The notes beneath the pieces were generated by a model. That model made no database searches. It was not told the DNA's origin and saw nothing but the letters and a program-made list of their open reading frames with translations. Positions 19,022 through 30,170 of a stretch of DNA of 64,000 nucleotides are shown here, piece by piece. Every line of letters begins with the position of its first letter. Positions within the stretch are counted from its first letter, which is position 1. The position numbers were made by a program, and so were the translations under genes. This DNA is from Ceratobasidium sp. AG-K (Eukaryota > Basidiomycota > Agaricomycetes > Cantharellales > Ceratobasidiaceae): assembly GCA_037039685.1 (NCBI GenBank), contig JAWNGF010000015.1:449001-513000 (forward strand), given 5' to 3'.

Positions 19022-19479
19022 TGTCATAAGCTTCTTCTTGGTGGCTATGAGACAAGCCGCAATGTAGAGTGGACGGCACTAAGACCTAAGCAACCTCTTG
19101 AACCGCAACACACTTAAGTGTCTGTGGGTTTTTGAGGGTAGGGGTGGTTCAAAGTGTCACTCAAAAGGGATGTTTGACGAGACAAAACAAGCTGAGGTTA
19201 CCAGGCTTGTTGGTCCTCTATATATATTCCAGGAGCGGCCAAGTCATACAAAGCACAGCCACAAGAGTCATAACAGTCTACCAATCAGGAGTGTCCATAT
19301 GAGTCATGCTGTATGAACAGACATGACTCATACAAAGCACAGCCGCGTTACACAATGTAACAGGAAAACCACAAGGAGGTGACAACACGGTGGGGGAAGG
19401 GAAACAAAACGTAACATACACAGCCACGAGACAGGACAAGATGCAGACAAGTCTGATGGAGTGATCAGGGCTCACAACA
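19022..19479 (-). repeat. E3 3' LTR
   Basis: 458 bp. The minus-strand polypurine tract GGGGGGAG lies immediately to the right (19480-19495). Confidence 0.9.
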
Positions 19480-19524
19480 TTACTCCCCCCTTAAGGTCCA
19501 TGAAGGGAACCTGAGGGGACCCAG

Positions 19525-20289
19525 CTACTGCACCCAGCAGTCCTTGTTGGCCTTCTTTACCAGGGTGTCGACCTCGTCCTCCTCCTCCTCCGTCAGATCT
19601 ATGGGGTTGAACATGGTGTTACCCAGTTCGTCGCAGTGCTCCTCCCATTTCTCCCACATCTTCTTGTTGGCCCAGTCAGCCTTAGACCAGTCCATAACTT
19701 GTTCCTGCTCCTCCACATGCTCCTTCAACCATTGTCACATGTCCGGCTCAACTTCTGTCCACTGCGACACATCCGCCTCCTTCTCCTGCCACCAGAATGG
19801 CTTCCACTCGAATCCCTCCCTTTGGTATCTTCCCCTCTCCATCCTCCAGTCCGCCAGGTCCGCCTCAAAGTTCTTGTCCCAGGCATCACGCCAGCAAGGC
19901 CTCAAGGACAGCAGACAGCCTTTGTATCTGGGGACCCATTTGCTACTATAAGCTCCTTCTTGGCCCCATTTGACCACCCCAAGCATGTGTGTTGACAACA
20001 GCACCACCTCTGACACCTGGAACGCTGCGCATCCTTGGCACATGAAGATGTCCTTTTGTTGCAGCTGCATCCGGGTTGGCCACTTTTTCTGCACCCAGTG
20101 GAATTCTCCCAAGCCTGAATGGAGAATGTCGTCAGAGGCGTGGAATTGCATGCGCCCGGGACCTTGCTGGGATTGCTTAAAGATATACAGGGCAGCTCCT
20201 GCGTCAAGGATGCGCGCTGTGTGAAAGGCCGGTCCTTTGAGGATGCGGATGAGGTTGCTGGCAATCATAGAGCGGGTGACAGTGGGCAT
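19525..20289 (-). pseudogene. E3 accessory ORF, one internal stop
   Basis: It is homologous to the E1 accessory protein and has the same 765-bp length. It starts MPTVTRSMIAS at 20289 and includes MCQGCAAFQ (CxxC), the Trp-rich middle and the tail FNPIDLTEEEEDEVD. A TGA at 19735-19737 replaces an Arg codon before QW. It is -1 to pol, as in the other copies. Its function is unknown. Confidence 0.8.
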
Positions 20290-23200
20290 TGTGAGGAGCA
20301 GAAGAGATTCAGGGCGTGGAGTGTGTAGAGCGAGTTGGATAATGAGCATGTATTGCAAGATGGGTTGTTGGTGTGCTGAGCCCTTCCTTTTATACTGCGT
20401 GATTTGTAATTTGATGGAAGGGGCGCTTCTGGGAAATCCCTTTCAAACCTCCTCATGATCCTTCCGAGATGTCCAAAGTCTTCTGCCCGTTGTTCTGTGT
20501 CTTCCTTTGAATTGTATCCCTTCCACCTGACCCTGTAGAATAATCCGTCCTTTGTTTCCTTCCAATCTACAATTCTTTCCACTTTGTATTGTTCCTCCCC
20601 TTCTTTTGTTATAATCGGCGGGGTTGGGGTTGGTTTCTGTGGAAGCTATTGTCCAGTTTGTAAGGGCTTAGTGGGTCACTGTGGAGTACTGGGCGTATTC
20701 TCATAGATTTTGGACGTTCCAATTCGTAAGCATGGCTCAAAATGACTTTCTTGACCTTGAACAGGCCATATTTCTTGTTGTCCAATTTCTTGTTAGGTCA
20801 ATCCGTCTTTATATTTTGTCCATAGAGCCAGACCAACTCCCCTTCCATGTACTTGGGTGCATGTTCAGTTGCGGTTTTTTCCCTGTGCCATTCCCTGGCC
20901 GCTTTTGCTTTGTCCCAAACTTTCTGCCAATTGTTTGCTTTCATATTTGCCTCCGGAACTGTTGTTTCTTCCTTTGAGACATTCCACAGAGGTTCTCTGC
21001 CATTTACAATTTTGAAAGGGGTTTTTCCAGTGATTCCGTGCTTTTGGTTGTTGTAACAGAATTCTGCGATTGGTAAAAGCTTGCTCCAATTGTCCCAACG
21101 GTAGTTTACAAAGGTGCGTAACCATGCTTCGATCCATTGGTATATCCGTCCTGTTATTCTGTCGGTTTGAGGGTGGTATGCTGTTCTGAAGCTCGGAGCT
21201 ATGTTGACCTTCTCGTATAACACCTTCAGGAATTTGCTGTTAAACGTTGTTCCCCTGTCTGATACCGTGCTTTGAGGAAAACCGTGTAACTTCCATACAT
21301 TTTTTAAGAAAAGTTTGGCTGGTTGATCCGCTGTTGTTGCTTCCCTACAGGGTATGAAGTGTGCCATACGGGAAAATCGGTCCACAACTACCAGTATACT
21401 GTCGTTCCCTTCTGACTTTAGTAGTTTGACAATAAAGTTGTATGCAATATCTTCCCATGGTCCCCCAGGAATCTCTAGGGCCTTGAGGGGTACCTGTGTT
21501 TTCGTGCCTTTTGCTCTCTGACATTGCTCGCACGAATCCACGTATTTGTCCACAGAGGATTTTGAGTCCCGGCCAGTAGTATCTTCTGGAGATGAGTTCC
21601 AATGTCCTTGCATGCCCCTGGTGAGCCGCTATTGGAGAATCATGGTGTGTCCTCATAATTTTCAGCCTGGTATCCTTGTCTTCTGGAATATAGATTTTTC
21701 CATTGATCCAGAGAAGGCCTTCCTCGAAGGTGTAGTTTCTGATTCCTTGTTGCATTGATCTTGGAAGATCTTCCTTTTTCTTGCAGAGTTCTATTATTTG
21801 GTTAATGCTCTCGTCTTCTGCTTGAGCTTCCTTGATATCCGCAATGATGTCGAATTTCATTCCACTGGCGAACCCTTTGAATTGTTCTTCCCTGATCATG
21901 ACCTGTTCTGCTGTTGGGACATCGTTGTGATTGCTTCTTCTGGACAGTAGGTCTGGTTTTGTTGACAGGGTTCCTGGTTGATAAACAATTTCAAAGTTGT
22001 AGGATGCGAGGATTTGATGCCATCAAGCGTGTCTTTGGTTAAAGGTTGTGGCTTTCTTCCAGAACTGTAGGTTGCAATGATTGGTGTAAACAGTGATTGG
22101 ATCCCTTGTTCCCTCCAAATGTAGTTGCCAATGCTTTAGTGATTCTATAATTGCCATCAGTTCCTTATTGTGCACGTCGTAGTTCATCTGTGCTTGATTG
22201 AAAGATTTTGACAAGAATGCAATGGGGTGTAGGTAGCTGTCGTCTTGTCTTTGTGAGAGAATTGCTCCCATGGCAACGCCACTTGCGTCGGTTTCTAGTA
22301 TGTAGGGTTTCTTCAGATTAGGATGTTGTAGTATTGGCTCCCTGCATATTTCCGTTTTTAGATTATCGAACGCTTCTTGTTGTTCCGTATCCCATTTCCA
22401 CTTTTGGTCCTTTTTGGTCAGGATGGTCAAGGGCTTAGCCAATCCGCTGAAGTTTGGAACAAATCGCCTGTAGAAGTTTGTGAATCCTAAGAATGTTTGC
22501 ACCTGTTTGACTGTTCTGGGTTCCTTCCATTCTTTAATTGCCTTAACCTTCTCTTCCTGCATCGATATTCCCTCTTCGCTGATGTTGATGCCTGTGTACA
22601 CTAGTTTCTTCACAAAGAATTCGCACTTGGGAAGTTTTGCGAATAGGTTGTTGTCCAGTTGGATTTTGAGAACCTTTTGTACATCTTCAACGTGTTGGCT
22701 CCGATCTTTAGAGAAGATTAATATGTCATCGATGTACACAATGACACGGATATTGATAAGGTCATGGAAGATAGGGTTCATGTATTGTTGAAATGTTGCT
22801 GGGGCGTTCTTTAGTCCGAAGGGCATGACGATGTACTCAAATAATCCTTCCTTGGTTTGGAATGCCGTTTTCCATTCATCACCTTCCTTTATTCTGATGT
22901 TGTTGAATCCCATGCATAAGTCTATCTTTGAGAAAATCTTTGCATCCTTGATTTTGTCTAGGAGATCCTCCATAAGTGGCATAGGAAATCGATTGTCTCT
23001 GGTGATCTTGTTCATAGGACCAAAGTGTTGGACCAATCTGAGTTCCCGAGGTCCTTCTGGGTTCTTGGTATTTTGCCCCTTTTTGACAAAGAAAGTTGCT
23101 GCGGCTACTGGTGATTTGCTTGGACGGATCTTTCCAGCAGCTAATTCTTCATCAAGGTACTTTCTAAGGGCAATGGATTCCACAGGAGATAGGGGGATGG

Positions 23201-23771
23201 GCCTAGCCGGTTTAGGAAGTTCTGCTCCTTCTGTCAAGTCAATGGAACAGTCGTAGGGTTGGTGGTCTGGAATACATTTGAATTTCTCTTCACTGAAGAC
23301 TTCTGCAAAGTCTTTGAATTCTTCCGGTATGTCTTCCATTTTGGCAGTTCTTCCGACCATAGAATCTGGTCACCAAGAGATAGTTTTTGAGTGCCAATCA
23401 ATGACAGGGTTGACTTCTTCTAGCCATCCTAGTCCCAAGATTATGTCTGTTTCTCCTGTTGGCATTGCAAAGAAACTTTGACGGAAGTCTTTTCCTTCAA
23501 GGTTAAATTTTAGATCTGCCTTGAAACAAATTTGGTGTGTAAGTTCCTTCCCTTGGATTCCAATACCCTTTTCTGGAGTTGGGAGTTCTTTCAGTATAAT
23601 GTTGTTTCTTTGGGCCCATGTGATGTCAATGAAGTTTTTTGAGGCTCCTGAATTGATGAGGGTGGCTACAGGTTCTGTGATTCCAGTAATGTTGGTGTAA
23701 ACAATCGTTGATTCGCTGGTTGCTCTCAGGTACATTGTATCCATTACTGGTTCCTTGGTCTCTCCACACAC
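20265..23771 (-). pseudogene. E3 pol, with stops and frameshifts
   Basis: Read on the minus strand: protease with LINSGASKNF (catalytic Asp to Asn) near 23650; RT 22023-23360 with YIDDILIF intact near 22725; RNase H ETDASGV; integrase zinc region near 21600-21700; core with EDIAYNFIV (Asn at 21437-21439 in place of the first Asp) and SDRGTTFNS. The third position lies in DRITGRIYQW, where Glu is replaced by Gly. The chromodomain (ERIVDWKETKDG, FYRVRWKGYN) is at 20265-20582. Frame changes near 21500 and 20650-20800 and stops near 21900-22020 break it. Confidence 0.85.
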
Positions 23772-23773
23772 AG

Positions 23774-25786
23774 TTAGAGGGAGACCGTGTCTTTTCCTGA
23801 TTCTGGTTCATCCTCAATTTTTCCTTCTTGTCCTTTCAGCCCTGGTTCTTCCTTCTTCCACTCCTTTTCTGGACATTTTGCTAGCATGTGTTTATCTGAT
23901 CCACACTTCAGGCATCTTTTGGAAGAGATCCTTGCTTTGTAAATGTTGTCAGGGAGCCTTTTCGTGGAACTGGATGATGGAGCTATTGTTTTTCTTCCCG
24001 TGGTATTCCTGATTGCCTGTAGCTTTTGATCAATGGAGATTGCAATTGAGATCCACCAGTCCAGAGATAGCTCCCGCTCCGTTCCATCTTCGTTGATTAG
24101 GGTTAACTCAAATCGGGCTAGTTTGGTCTTTACTTCAGGCTTCCGCCCTTCCTTGAATTGGTTGATCAGAGCTTCCTGTCCCCAGTTCATGTCAACCAAT
24201 AAATATCGGAATTCAGAAGCATAGTTTGCTACCAAATTGTTCTGCTTGCACTTCTGGATATTGGCTTTAGCCTTTGCTTTCTTATTTGGGTCACTGAATT
24301 GTTCCATGAAATGGGCTTTGAAGCTTCCCCATGAGGCTAGGTTTTCATTATTCTCTCCCTGGTTTAGTGATTGTAGCAATACTTGTGCCCAATGAGTAGC
24401 TGCCATGTTCTCAGATTTGAAGTTGGCAAGTGCTTCACGGATCCGTTCTTCCTGAGAATTGTACCGATTGCCTAATTGGACGAAATAGCTTTCCATTTGT
24501 GTGATGAACATTTCAGCTCCTTCCCCCTTTTTTCTGTCAAAGGGTTCCGGTCGTGTGACTTTAGGACGACAATATCCCCCGCTGGTGTTAGGATTTTCAG
24601 TGAGGCGTTGGAGCCTTTGTTCTAATTTGTTGATTTGGGTTGATTTGGCTTCCGGATGTGATGGGGAATTTGATTGCCTAGATGGATTTTCAGCGTGTAA
24701 TGATGCTTTGTCCATTTCTTCTCAATGATTGTTGATAGCTTCTTGTATTGTGGTCATTCGCATAGTATTGGCAGTTCCTTCTTGTCGCAGGTTCTCCAAG
24801 CCCTGTGTTACGGCTTCATTCCATTCGAGTTGTCCTTGCCTGGTGGTGTTAAGTTATTCGCGTATGTTGTTTACAAGTCCTTGCGTGTTTGGAACTTCGT
24901 TTCGAAGTCGGGTGACGTCTTGTCCAACTAGGAAGGTGTTATGTTTGCTGTTCCTTGCAATGTTGAGAATGTTTGTGAGAGTGGTTTCCAGGGTGTTGAT
25001 GGAATTATTAAAGATTTGCTGATTGTTTGCTAGGACTTGGGTGGCTTGTTCTAGACCACTTAGTCTTTGGTCAATCGTGACTCTCATTCCATCAATGATC
25101 CTGATGAGTGTGTTGTGCCTTCCTTCATGAAGATCACCCAGATTGTCTAGGTTGCTGATTACTGTTCTATTGCTGGAACTTGAACTGGAGCTTGAGCTTC
25201 CTGGATTGCCTGGGTTGTCAACATTTGATTGTTGAGGAATCGACTGTTGGGAGTACCCTTGTGGAACATAAGGTAGTGCCAGAATCACAGGAGTCACTGC
25301 TTGAGAATTCATTGGGATTGGTCCTGCATTGGTAATGGTTCCCCCAATTTGGGGAACCTGAGGGGCATTGGGGATGTGTGGTGTGGGGGGAGGTCTAATA
25401 GGAATGAGAGACATGCCTCCATGAGCTTCAGGTTGGGGCAAGAAAAACTGTCTTCTGGGTCCCATGGGCCATAGTGGGTGCAAGGGCCCAGGACTTGCAT
25501 TAGAGATAGGAATTCGAATTGTGGCTGGTGTGGGCTCATAGGTAATATCCCCTGGTTCCCTATTGACAATTGTAGATTCTTCTTGAATGACCAACATGTT
25601 TTTGGCATCAAATGTTCCGGGCATAGAAGCTTGACTTTGTGGTCAAGACCTTGCTGGTCCTCCGGCCCGTGCTTGTGTGATAACTTGTTCATTGAGAGAA
25701 CTCGTGGGTCTTGCAGCCCTACTGGGTCCTCTCCTTGTTGGCAGTGGTGATGAGAGGCGTGATCCTGCATCCTCCTGGATGGACAT
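23774..25786 (-). pseudogene. E3 gag
   Basis: The ATG is at 25786. The N-terminus matches E1 (MSIQEDAGSRL), then the Pro-rich region, Ser run, coiled coil, capsid and CCHC knuckle CLKCGSDKHMLAKC. A TGA near 25645 and breaks near 24720-24850 interrupt it. At the end the slippery site is changed to A GGA AAA (23792-23798), but the GGTCTC/GAGACC stem is kept. Confidence 0.8.
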
Positions 25787-25794
25787 GTTTGTTA

Positions 25795-25806
25795 AGCTTG
25801 TGTTGT
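25795..25806 (-). promoter_or_regulatory. E3 self-priming site
   Basis: On the minus strand it reads ACAACACAAGCT, with one mismatch to the R segment at 25969-25980 in the adjacent LTR. Confidence 0.6.
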
Positions 25807-25808
25807 AA

Positions 25809-26266
25809 TGTTGTAAGCTTCTTCTTGGTGGCTATGAGACAAGCCGCAATGTAGAGTGGACGGCACTAAGACCTAAGCAACCTCTTGAACCACAACACAC
25901 TTAAGTGTCTGTGGGTTCTTGAGGGTAGGGGTGGTTCAAAGTGTCACTCAAAAGGGATGTTTGATGAGACAAAACAAGCTGGGGTTACCAGGCTTGTTGG
26001 TCCTCTATATATATTCCAGGAGCGGCCAAGTCATACAAAGCGCAGCCACAAGAGTCATAACAGTCTACCAATCAGGAGTGTCCATATGAGTCATGCTGTA
26101 TGAACAGACATGACTTGTACAAAGCACAGCCATGTTACACAATGTAACAGGAAAACCACAAGGAGGTTGCAACGCGGTGGGGAAAGGGAAACAAATTGTA
26201 ACATACACAGCCACGAGACAGGACGAGACGCAGACGAGTCCAATGGAGTGATCAGGGCTCATGACA
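25809..26266 (-). repeat. E3 5' LTR
   Basis: 458 bp, followed by GTTTG, the mutated copy of the left-hand ATTTG duplication. Confidence 0.9.
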
Positions 26267-29227
26267 GTTTGGTCTCAAGAATGCTCCAGCTACATTTCAA
26301 AGGATAATGAACCACATCTTCAGCGACATGATCAATGTCTGTGTGGTAATCTACATTGACAACATCCTTGTTTATGGGATAGAATGGGAACAACACACAG
26401 CTGATGTAAGGGAAGTACTCAGACAACTACAACTATGGCACCTGTTCTGCAAACTCAGGAAATGCGACTTCTTTGTGAATAAAGTTGATTTCATTGGCAT
26501 CACAGCATCCCCCAAAGGGTTCTCAATGGAAAAAGAAAAAGTGCAGGCAATCATTGACTGGAGAACTCCCAAAACAGTGAAACAAGTACAAGTGTTCTTG
26601 GCATTTGCAAACTTCTACAGGCAGTTCATACAGGACTTTAGCACTATTGTGAAACCCTTGACGCTTCTGACACAAAAAGAGACAAAATGGAAGTGGTAAG
26701 AAATGGAAGAAAGGGCATTCCAGGCTATCAGGATGGCAGTAACAAAGGAACCTGTTCTTGCCCACCCAGACCCAGCAAAACTGTACTTCTTAGAAACAGA
26801 CACCTCAGGAGTAGCAATGGGGGCGATTCTAAGCCAGAGGCAAGACGATGGGTACCTACACTCAATTGCATTCATGTTGAAAAGATTCAACCCTGCGGAA
26901 CAAAACTACAACATGCATGACAAGGAACTAGGGGCCATAATCCACACGGTCAAACATTGGCAATTGCATTTGGAAGGAACAACAAGCCCAATCACAGTAT
27001 ACACTGATCACAAAAGCCTGGAGTATTGGAAGACAGCAAAATCCTTCAACTGCCAGCAGGCACAATGGTACCAGGAGATTGCTAGTTTCAACTTTGTTGT
27101 TGTCTATCATCCAGGGAAGCTTTCTACCAAACCAGACATTCTTTCAAGACGGTTTGAGCACAAAGACATCCCAAACAAGGAAGAAACAATGATCAGAGCA
27201 GAAAAATTCTTGGGATTTGTGGCAAGGACAATGGATGATATCCTGGAGGGCATCAAAGAGGAGCAGACTACAGATGTATTCTTGGACAAACTACTAAAGT
27301 TGGTCAGAAGAAAGGAGGATCTCCTGGCTTCTGTGAAGAAACAGTTCAAAGTCTACTCTATTGGAGAAGACATACTGCGTTACCAGGGGAAAATCTACAT
27401 ACCTGGGGACAAAGGCCTGCAACTATGCATCCTGAAAGAGCATCATGACTCGCCAATTGCAGGACATCAGGGTCAAGCAAGAACATTGGAATTGATCTCA
27501 AGAAGTTACTATTGGCCAGGGATGAAGGCAACAGTGAAGCAATATGTGAACTCCTGCAAAACGTGCCAGAAAGCAAAGTGGTCAAACAAACAGGTGCTGG
27601 CAAAGCCACTGCCCTTAGCAACCAACCCTAGGAAGATATTGCGTACCACTTTATTGTAAAACTGCCCAAAGCACAAGGATCAGACAGCATCCTGGTGGTG
27701 GTGGATTGGCATTCTAAACAAGCACACTTTGTTGCCTGCAAGGAGGCCACAAATGCAGAAGGAGTAGCCGACTTGTTCATTGCCAACGTATGGAAACTAC
27801 ATGGGTTGCCAAAGACAACAGTGTTGGATAGGGGATCAATGTTCAACAGCAACTTCCTATGGGCATTATACAAGAAGCTTTCCATCAACCCTACATCCTC
27901 CACAGCATACCACCCCCAGACAGATGGACAGTCAGGACACATCAATCAGTGGCTAGAAGCATGGTTGCAAACCTTCATCAATTACCGACAGGACATTTGG
28001 CCAGAGTTGTTACCCCTGGCAGAATTCTGCTACAACAACCATGTGAACAGAGCAACAGGAAAATTGACGTTCACAGCTGTGTACGGTAGAAACCCAAGAT
28101 GGATGGCAATGGAAGTAGCGACAGGGGTGCCTGCGGCAGAAGACAAAGCGGTGGAAATGGTGCAAGTCAGGGACAAAGTAACAGTGTCCATGGAATTCCA
28201 TCACAGGGAGCAGGAGGAGCCAAGGGAGGAGTTTGCGTTAGGAGACCTGGTTTGGCTCCTTGCCCCAAACATCAAGACCAAATGGCCCATGAAGAAACTG
28301 GATGACAAGAAGATGGGACCATTCCCTGTCAATGCCAAAATCTCCTCACATGCTTATGAACTGGAACTTCCAAAAGCGATGCATTGCCACCCTGTTTTCA
28401 ACATTGACCTACTTAACCAATACACAGAGGACAAGGAATTCCATTGCAACCAGCTCCAACCTCCACCGATAATCACAGAGGAAGGAAAGGAGGAATGGGA
28501 AGTAGAGAAGATTGTGGATTGGAAGGAGGACAAAAGAGACCTCCATTATGTGATCCAATGGAAGGGCTTCCCACCAAGCAAAGATATGGAAAAGCAGGCG
28601 GAAAAGATTGCCACACTACACCCCATCATGACTAAGTTCCTCAAGGAATTTCCTTTGGCACCAGTACCTCCAAATTTCACACAAACAAGCAATCAAAAGA
28701 CCAGAGCAAAAGCTGGAATCCTCCAACCAGACAAGTGCAACCACTGCTACTCTAACTCACTCTCTGAGACTCTCAACGCTCTCAACCTCTTTTTGTCAAC
28801 ATGCCTGCTGCTTGCTGCTCCGCCATCAAGACCCAGCTCCGCCTTGTTACAGGAGGCTCCGCCTACATGTGCACCAAAGCGCTTGACACCAGGGCCCAGA
28901 TCTATGTTTCCAGTAGGGCCCAACAATCCATTGGCTGGCTGGCCTTCTACCCGGGGCGCAACATACTCCACAGCACTGATGTCAGCAAACTTGAGTGGGT
29001 TGGGCAACTATGGGCCAAAAGCTGGGAGCTCTGCTGCTCTGACATCTATGTACGCCGCAGGTGTGTGGCCCTCTTGCCAAGCAAGGTGGTCTTCAACTCC
29101 CTCTACAAGATCAGGGACCCAACATGGGGAGGAGGAGGGGCCACCAATAGCAAATGGGTTCCAAACATACGCAAAGGAAGGGGGGAGCCCAATGCAGCCC
29201 TGCAACTCAAGAACAAGTGCGACATGA
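26267..29227 (+). pseudogene. Element C pol, 3' part (RT to chromodomain)
   Basis: RT continues with GLKNAPATFQ and IYIDNILVY (second catalytic Asp to Asn). A TAA at about 26697 precedes RNase H (ETDTSGVAMG). The integrase zinc region (HHDSPIAGHQG, CKTCQK) follows, then a frameshift near 27630. The core reads EDIAYHFIV (His in place of Asp), LDRGSMFNS and HPQTDGQSGHINQW. The chromodomain (EVEKIVDWKEDK, YVIQWKGF) is at about 28500-28660. The frame stays open to 29227, over half the accessory ORF. Confidence 0.85.
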
Positions 29228-29640
29228 ACATGGAGGCGGACCTCAGGGACTGGATGATGGAGAGGGGGTGCTATCAGAAGGAGGGCATACCATATGAGCC
29301 TCACTGGTGGTGCAACATCAGTCTGGACTTGTCACAACAGAGGGAGGTGTCACCAGATGCGAGGAGATGGGACCCAGAGCTGGTAGAGGAGAGGGAGGCA
29401 ACAGAAGAATGGGCACAGAGAAGGGAGGTATTGGACGTCAACACCTGGATCAAAGCAGAGGAGAAGAGGACAGACAAGCCAAGGGCAACACCCTTCAACC
29501 TGATCAACATGGACAAATGGGCAGAGGAAATGGAGTTGGAAGTTGAGATGGTGGTTGGGGACCCCTTGGGAGAACAGTCAGTGGAGAACCAGATTGTGGA
29601 CGAGTTGGTAATGCGGGTGCAATCCTGCAACCATCAATGA
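28801..29640 (+). CDS. Element C accessory ORF, 279 aa, unknown function
   Basis: It starts MPAACCSAIK at 28801, in the -1 frame relative to pol. It is a divergent relative of the E1 accessory protein, aligning at ILHSTDVSKLEWVGQLWAKS, WVPNIRKG, DLRDWMMERGCYQKE, PHWW and EWAQRREV. Only one Cys of the CxxC remains (RRRCVAL). The tail has FNLINMDKWAEE instead of FNPIDLT and is longer and acidic. It is open although gag and pol of the same element are broken. No transmembrane or signal segment is visible. Confidence 0.75.
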   Translation: MPAACCSAIKTQLRLVTGGSAYMCTKALDTRAQIYVSSRAQQSIGWLAFYPGRNILHSTDVSKLEWVGQLWAKSWELCCSDIYVRRRCVALLPSKVVFNSLYKIRDPTWGGGGATNSKWVPNIRKGRGEPNAALQLKNKCDMNMEADLRDWMMERGCYQKEGIPYEPHWWCNISLDLSQQREVSPDARRWDPELVEEREATEEWAQRREVLDVNTWIKAEEKRTDKPRATPFNLINMDKWAEEMELEVEMVVGDPLGEQSVENQIVDELVMRVQSCNHQ

Positions 29641-29653
29641 GGCCTGGTCATGT

Positions 29654-29680
29654 CCCCTAACAGGGCCTTAGGGGGGGGAA
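29654..29680 (+). promoter_or_regulatory. Element C polypurine tract with perfect stem
   Basis: CCCCTAA (29654-29660) pairs with TTAGGGG (29668-29674), so the G-run that primes plus-strand synthesis forms one arm of a hairpin. The G-run continues to 29678, followed by AA and the LTR. Confidence 0.65.
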
Positions 29681-30170
29681 TGTTGTGAGCTAGGCTCACC
29701 ATGGACTTGTCTTGTGCCCTCTCCTGCATTTAGTGCAGTGTATGGATGATGTGTCACCCTTGGCCCATATGGCCTTGGCTGTTTTCTTGGTTTCCTTGTT
29801 TCCCTTTGACCAGCGTTCCCTTTGTCTAGCCACAACCTTGTGGCTACCTTGTTACCATCATGTAACACTGGCTGCACTTTGAATAGAGCCATGTCTCTTG
29901 ATAGAGCATGACTCATGGATGCTCCTGATTGGTTAGACTGTATGACTTGTTTCTTGTGGCGGCAGTGCTTAACACTGCCGCGTTTGCCTATAGATACAAG
30001 CCAAAACAAGCCTGGTATCCCCAGCCTGTTTGCTGTGTCATTCACCCTCACAATGTCCCTCCTACCTCTAGGTGTTAAGAGTGTGCTCAGTGTAGCACTG
30101 CATGGGGTTCCTCAGGCCTTAGTTGCTGTTCATAGTCATAGTTCTTGCAGTCTCAAAGGAGGTTGTGACA
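29681..30170 (+). repeat. Element C 3' LTR
   Basis: 490 bp, TGTTGTGAGC to GGTTGTGACA, followed by the TGTGA duplication. Confidence 0.9.

Larger units (their letters stand above)
19022..26266 (-). mobile_element. E3: Ty3/gypsy chromovirus, minus strand, nested in C
   Basis: The 458-bp LTRs at 19022-19479 (3') and 25809-26266 (5') differ at roughly 20 positions, almost all transitions. The target duplication is ATTTG on the left and GTTTG on the right, one mutation apart. The order on the minus strand is LTR, primer site, gag, pol, accessory ORF, polypurine tract, LTR, the same as in E1. Several stops are CGA to TGA changes. Confidence 0.92.
15176..30170 (+). mobile_element. Element C: Ty3/gypsy chromovirus nested in B, carrying E3
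   Basis: The LTRs at 15176-15665 and 29681-30170 are both 490 bp and differ at a few percent of sites. The flanks carry a perfect TGTGA duplication (15171-15175 and 30171-30175) within B's RNase H coding region. Pol is interrupted by the minus-strand element E3 between 19022 and 26266. Gag and pol have stops, while the accessory ORF is open. Confidence 0.92.
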
